Part shown: positions 7,786 to 16,176 of the stretch, piece after piece
Layout of the letters: each line of letters opens with the position of its first letter
Numbering within the stretch: the first letter of the stretch is position 1
From: CAZADA01 sp964568975
GTDB taxonomy: Bacteria; Pseudomonadota; Alphaproteobacteria; Caulobacterales; Maricaulaceae
Assembly: GCA_964568975.1 (NCBI GenBank)
Contig: CAZMSO010000001.1
Coordinates: forward strand, 114,003-178,002
DNA: 64,000 bases
Reading direction: 5' to 3'
The notes under the pieces: generated by a model
Database searches by the model: none
Told to the model about the DNA's origin: nothing
Seen by the model: only the letters and a program-made list of their open reading frames with translations
Program-made: the position numbers and the translations under genes

Positions 7786-10083
7786 TTAGCGGTTCATGCG
7801 GTTGCTGATGAGGTCGTCGACCACGCCCGGCTCCGCCAAGGTGGAGGTGTCGCCGAGATTGTCGAAGGAATTCTCCGCGATCTTGCGCAGAATGCGTCGC
7901 ATGATTTTGCCCGAGCGCGTCTTGGGCAAGCCCGAGGCCCATTGAATGAGGTCAGGGCTGGCGATCGGGCCGATTTCGTGGCGCACCCATTGGACAAGCT
8001 CTTTGCGCAGTTCTTCGGTCGGCTCCACGCCCGCCATGGGCGTCACATAGGCGTAAATGCCTTGGCCCTTAATGTCGTGGGGATAGCCGACGACGGCCGC
8101 CTCTGCGACTTTGGCGTGGGCGACGAGCGCGCTCTCCACTTCCGCGGTGCCCATGCGGTGGCCGGAGACGTTGATGACGTCGTCCACGCGGCCTGTGATC
8201 CAATAATAGCCGTCAGCGTCGCGGCGCGCGCCGTCGCCAGTGAAGTACTTGCCCGGATACGTGGAGAAATACGTGTCGATGAAGCGCTGATGATCGCCAT
8301 AGACGGTGCGCATCTGGCCGGGCCAGCTGTCGGCGATGACGAGATTGCCTTCCGTGGCGCCTTCGAGCACCTGGCCCTCAGCGTCCACCAATTCCGGCTT
8401 GATGCTGAAGAAGGGCCGCGTCGCGGAGCCGGGCTTGAGCGGCGTCGCACCCGGCAGCGGCGTGATCAACGCGCCGCCTGTTTCGGTTTGCCACCAGGTG
8501 TCGACAATCGGGCAGCGACCCTCGCCGACGACGCGGTGATACCACTCCCACGCTTCGGGATTGATCGGCTCGCCGACCGTGCCGAGAAGACGCAAGCTCG
8601 CCCGTGAGGCGGCCTTGACCGGCCCTTCCCCGTCGCGCATCAGCGCGCGAATGGCGGTGGGCGCGGTGTAGAAAATGCTCACCTGGTGTTTGTCGACGAC
8701 TTTCCAGAAGCGGCCGCTGTCGGGATAGGTCGGCACGCCCTCAAACATCAGGCTCGTCGCACCATTCGCGAGCGGTCCATAAACAATGTAGGTGTGGCCC
8801 GTGACCCAACCGACATCGGCCGTGCACCAATAGACATCGCCCGGCTGATAATCGAACACGTATTCATGGGTCATCGAGGCCCACACCAAATACCCGCCCG
8901 TGGTGTGGAGCACCCCTTTCGGCTTTCCTGTCGAGCCGGAGGTGTAGAGAATAAAGAGCGGATCTTCCGCGCTCATCGGCTCGGGCGGACAATCGGCGGT
9001 CACGGTCGCGGCGACGTCGTCGAAATAGACATCCGCCGGATTGTCCATGGCGATGTCGCCGCCCGTGCGTTTCACAACCAGGACTGTGTCGACGCTCAGA
9101 TTGTGCTCACGCACCGCCTCATCGACATTGCGTTTGAGCGCGACCGCGCGCCCGCCGCGCAGGCCCTCATCGGCGGTGACAATCACCTTCGCGCCGCAAT
9201 CCTCCACCCGGCCGGCGAGCGCCTCTGGGGAAAAGCCGCCGAACACCACGGAGTGGATCGCGCCGATGCGCGCGCACGCAAGCATGGCGTAAGCGGCTTC
9301 TGGGATCATCGGCAAATAAAGCGTCACCCGATCGCCTTTTTGCACGCCCCGGGCTTTGAGCACATTCGCAAACACGCACACTTTCTCATGCAGCTCGCGA
9401 TAGGTGATTTTCTGGGAGACGTCCTCGGAATCACCCTCCCAAATAATCGCGACGTCATCGGCGCGCGTGGCGAGATGGCGGTCGATGCAATTGGCCGACA
9501 CATTGAGGACGCCGTCTTCAAACCATCTGATCCGCAGATCCTCGCGCGCGAAGGAGACGTCCTTCACTTTGGTGAAGGGCGTCATCCAGTCGAGACGCTG
9601 GGCGTGCTCGCGCCAGAAGCCGTCAGGATCGGCGATCGAACGCTCATAGAGAGCGCGATAGCCAGCCTCATCCACCGTGGTCGGGCGCGCGAAGCCGTCC
9701 GGCACGGGGTAGACCGGCGGCGCGGAGGCGGCGTGAGCGGGGGCGGGGGCGGGGACGGCGTCGGGCATGATCTCGGCTCCTTGGGGTTCAACCCGGTCAG
9801 GGGGTTCGGCTCCGGTCTTGGCTTGGGTCTCGGCGTGGGCCTCCGCTTTGTTCTGCGCTGCTGGACCCGACTCCGGGGTCTGATCTGGGGCCTGATCTGG
9901 GGCCTGATCTGGGGTCTGAGGCGTAGCGGCGGTCGGCGCGTCGCGCGCGGGGTCGCTGGTGTGCGCGCTTGCAGCGCCAGCGCCAGCGACAGGGGCCGGC
10001 GCGCGCCGCGTGTGCGCAGACGCCGCGTACGTCTCTTGAGGCGTGGTGTCCGGCAGCCCCCGCAGCCATCGCCAAAAATTCAT
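7786..10083 (-). CDS. acs: Acetyl-CoA synthetase with a long N-terminal extension
   Basis: The enzyme activates acetate to acetyl-CoA through acetyl-AMP. The core shows YTSGSTGKPKGV (phosphate-binding loop), WWQTETGG, YFTGDGARRD and the C-terminal PKTRSGK, whose lysine (residue 726) is the usual acetylation site. From this start the protein is 765 residues, over 100 longer than typical. The first 105 residues are rich in Ala, Pro, Gln and Thr and contain a 12-bp repeat. Two starts are credible: ATG 10083 (AAGGAG six bases upstream) and ATG 9768 (AAGGAG eight bases upstream), the latter giving the family-standard length of 660. It follows the porin gene by 71 bp on the same strand. Confidence 0.95.
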   Translation of the reverse strand: MNFWRWLRGLPDTTPQETYAASAHTRRAPAPVAGAGAASAHTSDPARDAPTAATPQTPDQAPDQAPDQTPESGPAAQNKAEAHAETQAKTGAEPPDRVEPQGAEIMPDAVPAPAPAHAASAPPVYPVPDGFARPTTVDEAGYRALYERSIADPDGFWREHAQRLDWMTPFTKVKDVSFAREDLRIRWFEDGVLNVSANCIDRHLATRADDVAIIWEGDSEDVSQKITYRELHEKVCVFANVLKARGVQKGDRVTLYLPMIPEAAYAMLACARIGAIHSVVFGGFSPEALAGRVEDCGAKVIVTADEGLRGGRAVALKRNVDEAVREHNLSVDTVLVVKRTGGDIAMDNPADVYFDDVAATVTADCPPEPMSAEDPLFILYTSGSTGKPKGVLHTTGGYLVWASMTHEYVFDYQPGDVYWCTADVGWVTGHTYIVYGPLANGATSLMFEGVPTYPDSGRFWKVVDKHQVSIFYTAPTAIRALMRDGEGPVKAASRASLRLLGTVGEPINPEAWEWYHRVVGEGRCPIVDTWWQTETGGALITPLPGATPLKPGSATRPFFSIKPELVDAEGQVLEGATEGNLVIADSWPGQMRTVYGDHQRFIDTYFSTYPGKYFTGDGARRDADGYYWITGRVDDVINVSGHRMGTAEVESALVAHAKVAEAAVVGYPHDIKGQGIYAYVTPMAGVEPTEELRKELVQWVRHEIGPIASPDLIQWASGLPKTRSGKIMRRILRKIAENSFDNLGDTSTLAEPGVVDDLISNRMNR
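9875..9920 (-). repeat. 12-bp tandem repeat inside the acs 5' region
   Basis: The unit GGGGCCTGATCT (plus strand) is present in three complete, nearly identical copies and one partial copy. It is in phase with the long acs reading frame and encodes a Pro-Asp-Gln-Ala type repeat. It would be non-coding leader if translation starts at 9768. Confidence 0.9.
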
Positions 10084-10154
10084 CGCCGTCTCCTTTGCGC
10101 CGCCCTGCCCGATCGATCCCGAACGCGGCCTGCGCGCCCGGCGATGGCGCCGTA

Positions 10155-11498
10155 TTAAAACGCGTAGCGGGCCGACACCGTAAGGCGCGAAAGGTCGCCC
10201 TCATCGTCCACGCCCGGCGCGGCGTCGATGGCGCGGCGTCCGTAGAGCACCTCCGCGCCAACCGTCGTGCGCGGCGCGATGTCGTAGGAGAGCACCGCCA
10301 CAGCCGATTGCACGCTTTCAGTTTCGCCAAGCTCGGCGTCCGCAAACAATCCAGAATAGCCAATGGTGAAGCGCGTCTTCGGCGCGACATCGCCATGCAG
10401 TGCGAGGAGCCCGCCCACGACGGGGATCGGGTCGAGGTCGCCATCATTGTCCATCCGCGCGTCCGCAATCGCGGCTAAGCCGATATAGCGGCCGACGCCC
10501 TCGCCCACGGTGGCGGAGAATTTCACGCCCCAGCGGTCCGTCAGATTGACGTCGCCGGCGGCGCTGACGCCCCAGCCGAAGGCGGACTCATTCTCGGTTT
10601 CGTTGTCGCCATCGGGCATCTCGTCATCCAACACCCGCGCAAGGCCGGCGAAGGACGCGTTGCCCCACGCGCCGCGGGCGGTGTACTTGGCCACGACATC
10701 GGGAATAAAGCCGTCGTCCGCGACATTGCTGGCGTTTTCGACCAGGTCGCGGGTGGTGGAGTTCTCCAGCGCGAACTGCCAGTTGCCACGCGTGTAGCGG
10801 ATCATCGGCTGACGCAAAAACACCATGCCGTCGCTCAGGGCCAAAAAGCTCGCGCTGTCGGGGATGGTGCTGGTGTTTTGGAAGGTCGACCACGTCTGGC
10901 CCACCAACCAATTGTCAAAGGTGAAAAATGCGTGGCGCAAGCGCGGAGCGAACGAGTTGGTCACCAGCTCATTGCCTTGGCCGGAGCCGAGGAAATCCAG
11001 CTCAATGCGGGACTTGATCGTGTGTTCACCCCGATCGCTTTGGGTGGTGAAGAAAAAGCGCGTCGATTCCGCGGTGAAGTCCGTGTCCGGCACCTCCTCG
11101 CCAACGCCGCCGACGGGGGTGGCGCTCGGAATGTAGAGATCTCGTGCGATGGAGTCGCTGGCGATGTCGCCGTCGGAGGTGTCGGTGACGTTCACGTCGA
11201 GATCAATGAAACCGCCGAACTGAATGACGGTGTCGCCAACGCGGAAGCCATCCGTCTCCGCGGCCGGCGCAACAGGAACAGGCGGCGTGCGTTCGCGCGC
11301 CCCCACGGGGCGGGTGTCCTCGCTTTGGACCGCCTCCATCTCCGTCATGTCGGCGCGCAGGGCGTCAATGGCGGCCTCGAGCGCCTCGATTTTGGCTTCG
11401 AGTTCTTGCGTTGACTGGGCGACAGCGCCGCTACCAATTGTCGCGGCGGCGCTGACAGCGGCCCCCGCCGCGGCGCGCCAGCTGATCTTCCGGCCCAT
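10155..11498 (-). CDS. DcaP-like outer-membrane porin
   Basis: This is probably a trimeric outer-membrane porin of the DcaP family, known for passage of small carboxylates and other acids. The 447-residue protein starts with a signal peptide ending near VAQS. A coiled-coil stretch follows (about residues 28-52, heptad-like Leu/Ile in ELEAKIEALEAAIDALRA), then the family start VIQFGGFIDLDV and a beta-barrel ending in an aromatic residue (SARYAF). ATG 11498 has GGAGG five bases upstream. Its position directly before acs and next to the acetate regulators suggests uptake of acetate or related acids; that is inference. Confidence 0.85.
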   Translation of the reverse strand: MGRKISWRAAAGAAVSAAATIGSGAVAQSTQELEAKIEALEAAIDALRADMTEMEAVQSEDTRPVGARERTPPVPVAPAAETDGFRVGDTVIQFGGFIDLDVNVTDTSDGDIASDSIARDLYIPSATPVGGVGEEVPDTDFTAESTRFFFTTQSDRGEHTIKSRIELDFLGSGQGNELVTNSFAPRLRHAFFTFDNWLVGQTWSTFQNTSTIPDSASFLALSDGMVFLRQPMIRYTRGNWQFALENSTTRDLVENASNVADDGFIPDVVAKYTARGAWGNASFAGLARVLDDEMPDGDNETENESAFGWGVSAAGDVNLTDRWGVKFSATVGEGVGRYIGLAAIADARMDNDGDLDPIPVVGGLLALHGDVAPKTRFTIGYSGLFADAELGETESVQSAVAVLSYDIAPRTTVGAEVLYGRRAIDAAPGVDDEGDLSRLTVSARYAF

Positions 11499-11568
11499 GA
11501 CGTCCTCCAATTCCCTTGGGTCTTTGAGGAGACTGTCGCGGAATCCGGGCGCCCTCGCCATGGGCCTA

Positions 11569-11583
11569 TGGTCCTTAGGACCA
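11569..11583. promoter_or_regulatory. Palindrome in the porin/crbR divergent region
   Basis: TGGTCC-TTA-GGACCA is a perfect six-base inverted repeat with a three-base centre. It lies between the divergent porin start (11498) and regulator start (11729). Its size fits a dimeric LuxR/FixJ-type regulator, so it is a candidate CrbR operator; no binding data can be read from sequence. Confidence 0.45.
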
Positions 11584-11728
11584 AGGCGCCGGGGCCCTGC
11601 AACAGCGTTTTCGAATTCGGCGTTTAACCCGTACACTCTCTGTGGCTACGGCACACGACACAGCCCTGCGCGGGCGTCGCGCGTACATAGCGGCCCCTCG
11701 ACACGGCGGAGACGTCTGGGAGGACGCC

Positions 11729-12499
11729 ATGCACATCGACACAGCGCGCGCAGCGCGAGATCAGGCGGCGACCGGGCCGGACGTTCTGATCATTGATGAC
11801 CATCCGATGGTGGGCGAGGCCCTTGGCCTGGCCATAGAGTTGGCTGCGCCGGCGGCGCGGATCCGCACCGTTGAGAGCTTTCACGACGCCCAAGCCGCGC
11901 TCTCGCGCACTGATGCGGATCTGATTTTATTGGATTTGGATTTGGGCGGCGGCGGCGATTGGTCGCCTTTGTTGACGTTACGGCGCGAGCGCCCGGCGAC
12001 TCCGGTCGCGATTGTCTCCGCCACCCGCACGGGTGACGTGATGCAGCGCGCGCGGGCGCTTGGCGCGGCGGGTTATCTGAAGAAATCCGCGGAGCTGGTT
12101 GAACTTGGCCAAGCCGTGGCCGCACTCCTATCGGGGGACACTGTCTTTCCTGAAGACGCGACGCCGGCCGCCGCCGCCAGCGCGGACTCCGACGCCATGG
12201 CGCGCCTGGCGAGCCTCACGCCGACTCAAGCGCGGGTGTTGGACGGCTTGCGCCGGGGGCTGTTGAACAAGCAAATCGCTTATGAACTCGACATCTCCAT
12301 CTCCACCACGAAAGCGCATATGACGGCGATTTTTCGTAAGCTGGGCGTGCAAAACCGCACCCAGGCGCTGTTGACCGCCCGCAGCCTCGACATCGCGGAG
12401 GCGCAGCCCGCATGCGCCGCAGACGCCGCGGTCGAGGTCGATACGCTCGGATCTGACCCTGGCGCGCGCGATCACTCCGCAGCATTGCGCGGCGCGTGA
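11729..12499 (+). CDS. crbR: CrbR-type LuxR-family response regulator
   Basis: The 256-residue protein has an N-terminal receiver domain (acidic pair IIDDHP at residues 21-26, probable phosphoacceptor Asp69 in ILLDLDL, conserved Lys in YLKKS) and a C-terminal LuxR/FixJ helix-turn-helix (about residues 155-215, LTPTQARVLDGLRRGLLNKQ). In Vibrio and Pseudomonas the CrbS/CrbR pair activates acs and the acetate switch. Here the gene lies between acs/porin and the CrbS-like kinase, which supports the same role. ATG 11729 has GGGAGG five bases upstream. Its 3' end overlaps the convergent kinase gene by 28 bp. Confidence 0.88.
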   Translation: MHIDTARAARDQAATGPDVLIIDDHPMVGEALGLAIELAAPAARIRTVESFHDAQAALSRTDADLILLDLDLGGGGDWSPLLTLRRERPATPVAIVSATRTGDVMQRARALGAAGYLKKSAELVELGQAVAALLSGDTVFPEDATPAAAASADSDAMARLASLTPTQARVLDGLRRGLLNKQIAYELDISISTTKAHMTAIFRKLGVQNRTQALLTARSLDIAEAQPACAADAAVEVDTLGSDPGARDHSAALRGA

Positions 12500-15400
12500 A
12501 CGAGGAAGTCACGCAACACGTGTGAATTCAACGGCTTCGCGATGACGGCGCAGCCCAGCGCTTGGGCGCGCGCGCGCACGGCGAGGGACGGATCAGCGCT
12601 GATCAGTGCTGCGCGCGCGGGGGCGACGCCATCCGTGCGCATGCGCTCAAGCACATCAAGGCCGGTCGGGGCGTCCGCGCCCAACCAGTAATCGACGAGC
12701 GCGACGTCAAACGGGCCCCGGTCGCGATTGCAGGCGACGGCCGCCTCCGCGTCGGCGACACACTGGGCGTCACAGCCCCATTCACGCAACACCGCCTGCG
12801 TCGCCTCGCGCACGGCCGGCTCATCGTCGAGGCACAGCACCCGCAAGCCCTGAAGCGCCGTCGGCGAGGCGGGGACCTCCCCCGGCGCGGAGGTGACGAG
12901 CGTCGGCGCGGGCGGCGCGACGGGCACAGCGATCCAAAACTTCGAGCCGCGGCCGACAACCGAGCGCAAGGACACCCGCGCGCCCAGGAGCGCAGCCGCG
13001 CGGGACGCGATGGCCAGACCAAGCCCTGCGCCGCGGGCGCCGAAGCGATCTTTTGTGTGCAAGCGCCGGAATTCTTGGAAAATACGCCCCTGGGCGTCTT
13101 CGGGAATGCCGGGACCTGTGTCCCAGATCTCAATGACTGCTTCACAACCGCCCTGGCGCGCGCGCGCGGCGATCAACACACCGCCGGTTTGCGTGTAGCG
13201 CAAGGCGTTCGACACCAAATTCTGCACGACGCTGCGCAGCAAGTCGGCGTCTGTGTGAACCCACAGCGGCGTGTCGCGCACCCGCAATTCGAGCCCCGTC
13301 TCTTCTGCAATCGGACGGTTGTCGTGGGCGAGTTCATCAAAAAAGCGCGCCAGCGACACGCGCCGCATGGTGGGGCGCAAGCCGCCTTGGTCAAACTTTG
13401 AGAGGTCCAAAAGGCCCGTCAGCATTTGGTGAGCGGAACGGATCGACCGGTCCACATTGCCCGCCAGGCGCCCCTCCACAGAGCCGGCGTCGTCTAAGCG
13501 CGCGCTGAGGGCGGCGGCGAACAAGCGCGCGGCGTGCAGCGGCTGCTGCAAGTCATGGCTCGCGGCGGCGAGGAAGCGCGTCTTCGTAACTTCAGAGCGC
13601 TCAGCGATTTGGCGCGCGCGGTCGAGGTCCTCAGCCATGGACGCCAAGTCGCGCGTGCGCTCCTCCACGCGCCGCTCGAGAGTTTCCTTGGCGTCGCGCA
13701 AGGCGTGTTCAGCGCGCTTTTCGGCGGTGATGTCGGTGAAAGTGGTCACATAGCCGCCGCCGGGCATGGGGTTGCCCACGATTTTCAGAGCGCGGCCGTC
13801 CTTGTTGACACGCTCATAGGAATGGGGCCCGCCGGCGCGCAGCGCCGCAAGGCGGCGCGCGACTTGCGCCTCCACATCGCCGGGGCCCATTTCGCCGCGT
13901 TCGGCGTTGACGCGGATGATGTCGGCGATCGGGCGGCCGACGCGCACCAGGCCGGGCGGGAATTGAAACAAATCCAGATAAACGCCGTTCCAGGCGATCA
14001 GGCGCATGTCTTTGTCGACCACGCTGACGCCTTGGGTGATGTTCTCCAACGTGGCTTGGAGCAAATGACGCTCAAAGCGCCGGTCCGCGCTGGTTTCATC
14101 AAGCACGGAGAGCATGTCGATGAAGGAGACGTCGCCGCGCGACAGGGCCGAACTCATCACAATGCGCGCGGTGGAAGAGCCGAGCGCGCCCGCCAACAAC
14201 CGCTCTGTCTTTTGCACCAACGGCCAGTCGGCGAGCTCCTCCGGCGCAATCGGCGCGCCGCGTTCGTCCGCGAAACGCTCGAACGCAGCCGACACGGCCC
14301 CCAGCGACAAAAACCGCTCAGCGAGGCTGCGCAAATCATGGGCGGTGACATGGGCCGGCGGCGCTCCCGCAACGTCGCCGAAGCCGAAGGGCGCGGCGTC
14401 TTCGCCGGCCAGGGCGGGCTCATCGTTTTGGTCCGGGCGGTGATTGACGAAGGCGGCCGCTTGCACAGTGTCGACAATGCGCGCGCGCGCGCGGGCGGAC
14501 ACCACGATGTAGGCCGCGACATTCGCGATGAGACTCACCAGCGCGCCATGAGTCACGGGATCCGCGCCGCCGCCGCCAATCAAGCCATGGGGATCGATCA
14601 CGCCGCCGAACGCGGTCTGTAAGCCCGAGGCGGCCAGGCCCGCCTCCCCCAGCATCGCCGGCAGCACCAGCGTGTAGGCCCACAACACGCCCCCCGCCGC
14701 GAGCCCAGCGAGCACGCCGTTGCGTCGTCCCCCGCGCCAGTAGAGCCCGCCCACCATAGCAGGCGCGAGCTGGGCGGCCGCCACGAAGGCGATCAAGCCC
14801 ATGTCGGCCAACGCCGCGCTGTCGCCCGCCACCGCCCAATAGCCATAGGACAACAACATCAGGCCCGCGATGACGGCCCGCCGGATCAACAACAGCCGCC
14901 CGCCGGCGAGATCCACCGCGCTCTCGCGACGGCGGCGAATAAGCAGCGGCACGACGAGGTCTTGAGTCACCATGGTCGACAACGCCACCGTCGCCACCAC
15001 AATCATGCCCGTGGCCGCCGAAACCCCGCCGAGAAACGCCATCGCCGCGACCGCCTCCGCGCCTAAAGCGGTCGGCACGGTCAGCACGAAGAGATCCGGG
15101 CTTGCGCCGGCGGGGGCGATGGCCGCGCCCGCCAACGCGATGGGGATCACGACGACGCTGGTGATCGCGAGATACGCGGGAAACAGCCATCGGGCGCGCG
15201 CGAAGGCTTTCGCTTCGCCGCTCGCCGGCGCCTCAGTCACGGTCATGTGGAATTGGCGCGGCAGGCACACCACCGCCGCCATGGCGAGGCCCGTGAGCGT
15301 GATGAAGGTGAGCGTCGGCGACCCGACGGGAAAGAGTTCGCTCAGGCCGACGGTCCGCACGGCGCCCGCTTGGGGTGCGATCGCGCCCATGAGGAACAGC

Positions 15401-16164
15401 ATCGCCACGGCCGCGACGACAACGAGGGCCGTGATCTTCACCACCGACTCCATGGCGATGGCGAGGACGAGGCCCCGGTTGCGGCTGGCGGCGTCCGATG
15501 ACCGCGCGCCGAATACGATGGCGAAGAGCGCCAACACCGCCGTCACCGCCAACACGCCAACGCGATCAGGCTCGCCGCCCGCCGCTGGAAGCCCGGACCC
15601 GGACGCCGCCGTGACCGCTGCAAAGCTCATGGTCACGGATTTCAGCTGCAGCGCGATGTAAGGCAGCGCGCCGAGGGCCGCGAGCACCGTCACCGCCGTC
15701 GCCAGGGTGCGGCTGCGCCCATAGCGGGCGGCGAGGAAGTCTGAGATGGTGGTGAGATTGTGCCGCCGGCTGACGGCGATCACCCGGCGCACCACGCCCG
15801 GCGCGAACAGGAACACGCAGGCCGGGCCGAGATAAATCGGCACATACTCCCAGCCGCTGGTCACCGCCGTGCCGACAGCGCCGTAAAACGTCCAAGAGGT
15901 GCAGAAGACCGCGAGCGAGAGCGCGTAGAGGGTCGGCGCATGGCGATCCAGCCGCTGAGCGAAGCGGTCTTGATCGCCAAGCCATGCGGCGGCGAACAAC
16001 ACGGCTGCGTACAGCACGCCGAGACTGACCATGATCCATCCGTCCACCAGGCGTCGCGCCTCCCTATGCGCCATTGGGGGCGACAGGGTAATCGGCGCAG
16101 CGCGCTGAGAAGATGCGACATATGGGGAAAGGGGGACCAGCGTGCGCCGGCCCCCCGCTCCCAT
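12472..16164 (-). CDS. crbS: CrbS-type hybrid histidine kinase with N-terminal sodium/solute symporter domain
   Basis: The roughly 1230-residue protein combines a sodium:solute symporter (SSS) domain of about a dozen helices (residues about 45-590), a PAS domain (about 698-820), a histidine kinase core with His870 in ASHDLQQPLH, an ATPase domain (DTGPGIP, GLGLAIA) and a C-terminal receiver with Asp1158 in ALVDYW. This architecture is that of CrbS, the acetate-switch sensor. The chosen ATG at 16164 lies 12 bp after the actP stop and behind AGAGGGG. ATG 16074 (30 codons shorter) starts closer to the first helix but lacks a binding site. It follows actP in one operon and converges on crbR. Confidence 0.92.
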   Translation of the reverse strand: MGAGGRRTLVPLSPYVASSQRAAPITLSPPMAHREARRLVDGWIMVSLGVLYAAVLFAAAWLGDQDRFAQRLDRHAPTLYALSLAVFCTSWTFYGAVGTAVTSGWEYVPIYLGPACVFLFAPGVVRRVIAVSRRHNLTTISDFLAARYGRSRTLATAVTVLAALGALPYIALQLKSVTMSFAAVTAASGSGLPAAGGEPDRVGVLAVTAVLALFAIVFGARSSDAASRNRGLVLAIAMESVVKITALVVVAAVAMLFLMGAIAPQAGAVRTVGLSELFPVGSPTLTFITLTGLAMAAVVCLPRQFHMTVTEAPASGEAKAFARARWLFPAYLAITSVVVIPIALAGAAIAPAGASPDLFVLTVPTALGAEAVAAMAFLGGVSAATGMIVVATVALSTMVTQDLVVPLLIRRRRESAVDLAGGRLLLIRRAVIAGLMLLSYGYWAVAGDSAALADMGLIAFVAAAQLAPAMVGGLYWRGGRRNGVLAGLAAGGVLWAYTLVLPAMLGEAGLAASGLQTAFGGVIDPHGLIGGGGADPVTHGALVSLIANVAAYIVVSARARARIVDTVQAAAFVNHRPDQNDEPALAGEDAAPFGFGDVAGAPPAHVTAHDLRSLAERFLSLGAVSAAFERFADERGAPIAPEELADWPLVQKTERLLAGALGSSTARIVMSSALSRGDVSFIDMLSVLDETSADRRFERHLLQATLENITQGVSVVDKDMRLIAWNGVYLDLFQFPPGLVRVGRPIADIIRVNAERGEMGPGDVEAQVARRLAALRAGGPHSYERVNKDGRALKIVGNPMPGGGYVTTFTDITAEKRAEHALRDAKETLERRVEERTRDLASMAEDLDRARQIAERSEVTKTRFLAAASHDLQQPLHAARLFAAALSARLDDAGSVEGRLAGNVDRSIRSAHQMLTGLLDLSKFDQGGLRPTMRRVSLARFFDELAHDNRPIAEETGLELRVRDTPLWVHTDADLLRSVVQNLVSNALRYTQTGGVLIAARARQGGCEAVIEIWDTGPGIPEDAQGRIFQEFRRLHTKDRFGARGAGLGLAIASRAAALLGARVSLRSVVGRGSKFWIAVPVAPPAPTLVTSAPGEVPASPTALQGLRVLCLDDEPAVREATQAVLREWGCDAQCVADAEAAVACNRDRGPFDVALVDYWLGADAPTGLDVLERMRTDGVAPARAALISADPSLAVRARAQALGCAVIAKPLNSHVLRDFLVHAPRNAAE

Positions 16165-16176
16165 CGCGGCCCCTCT

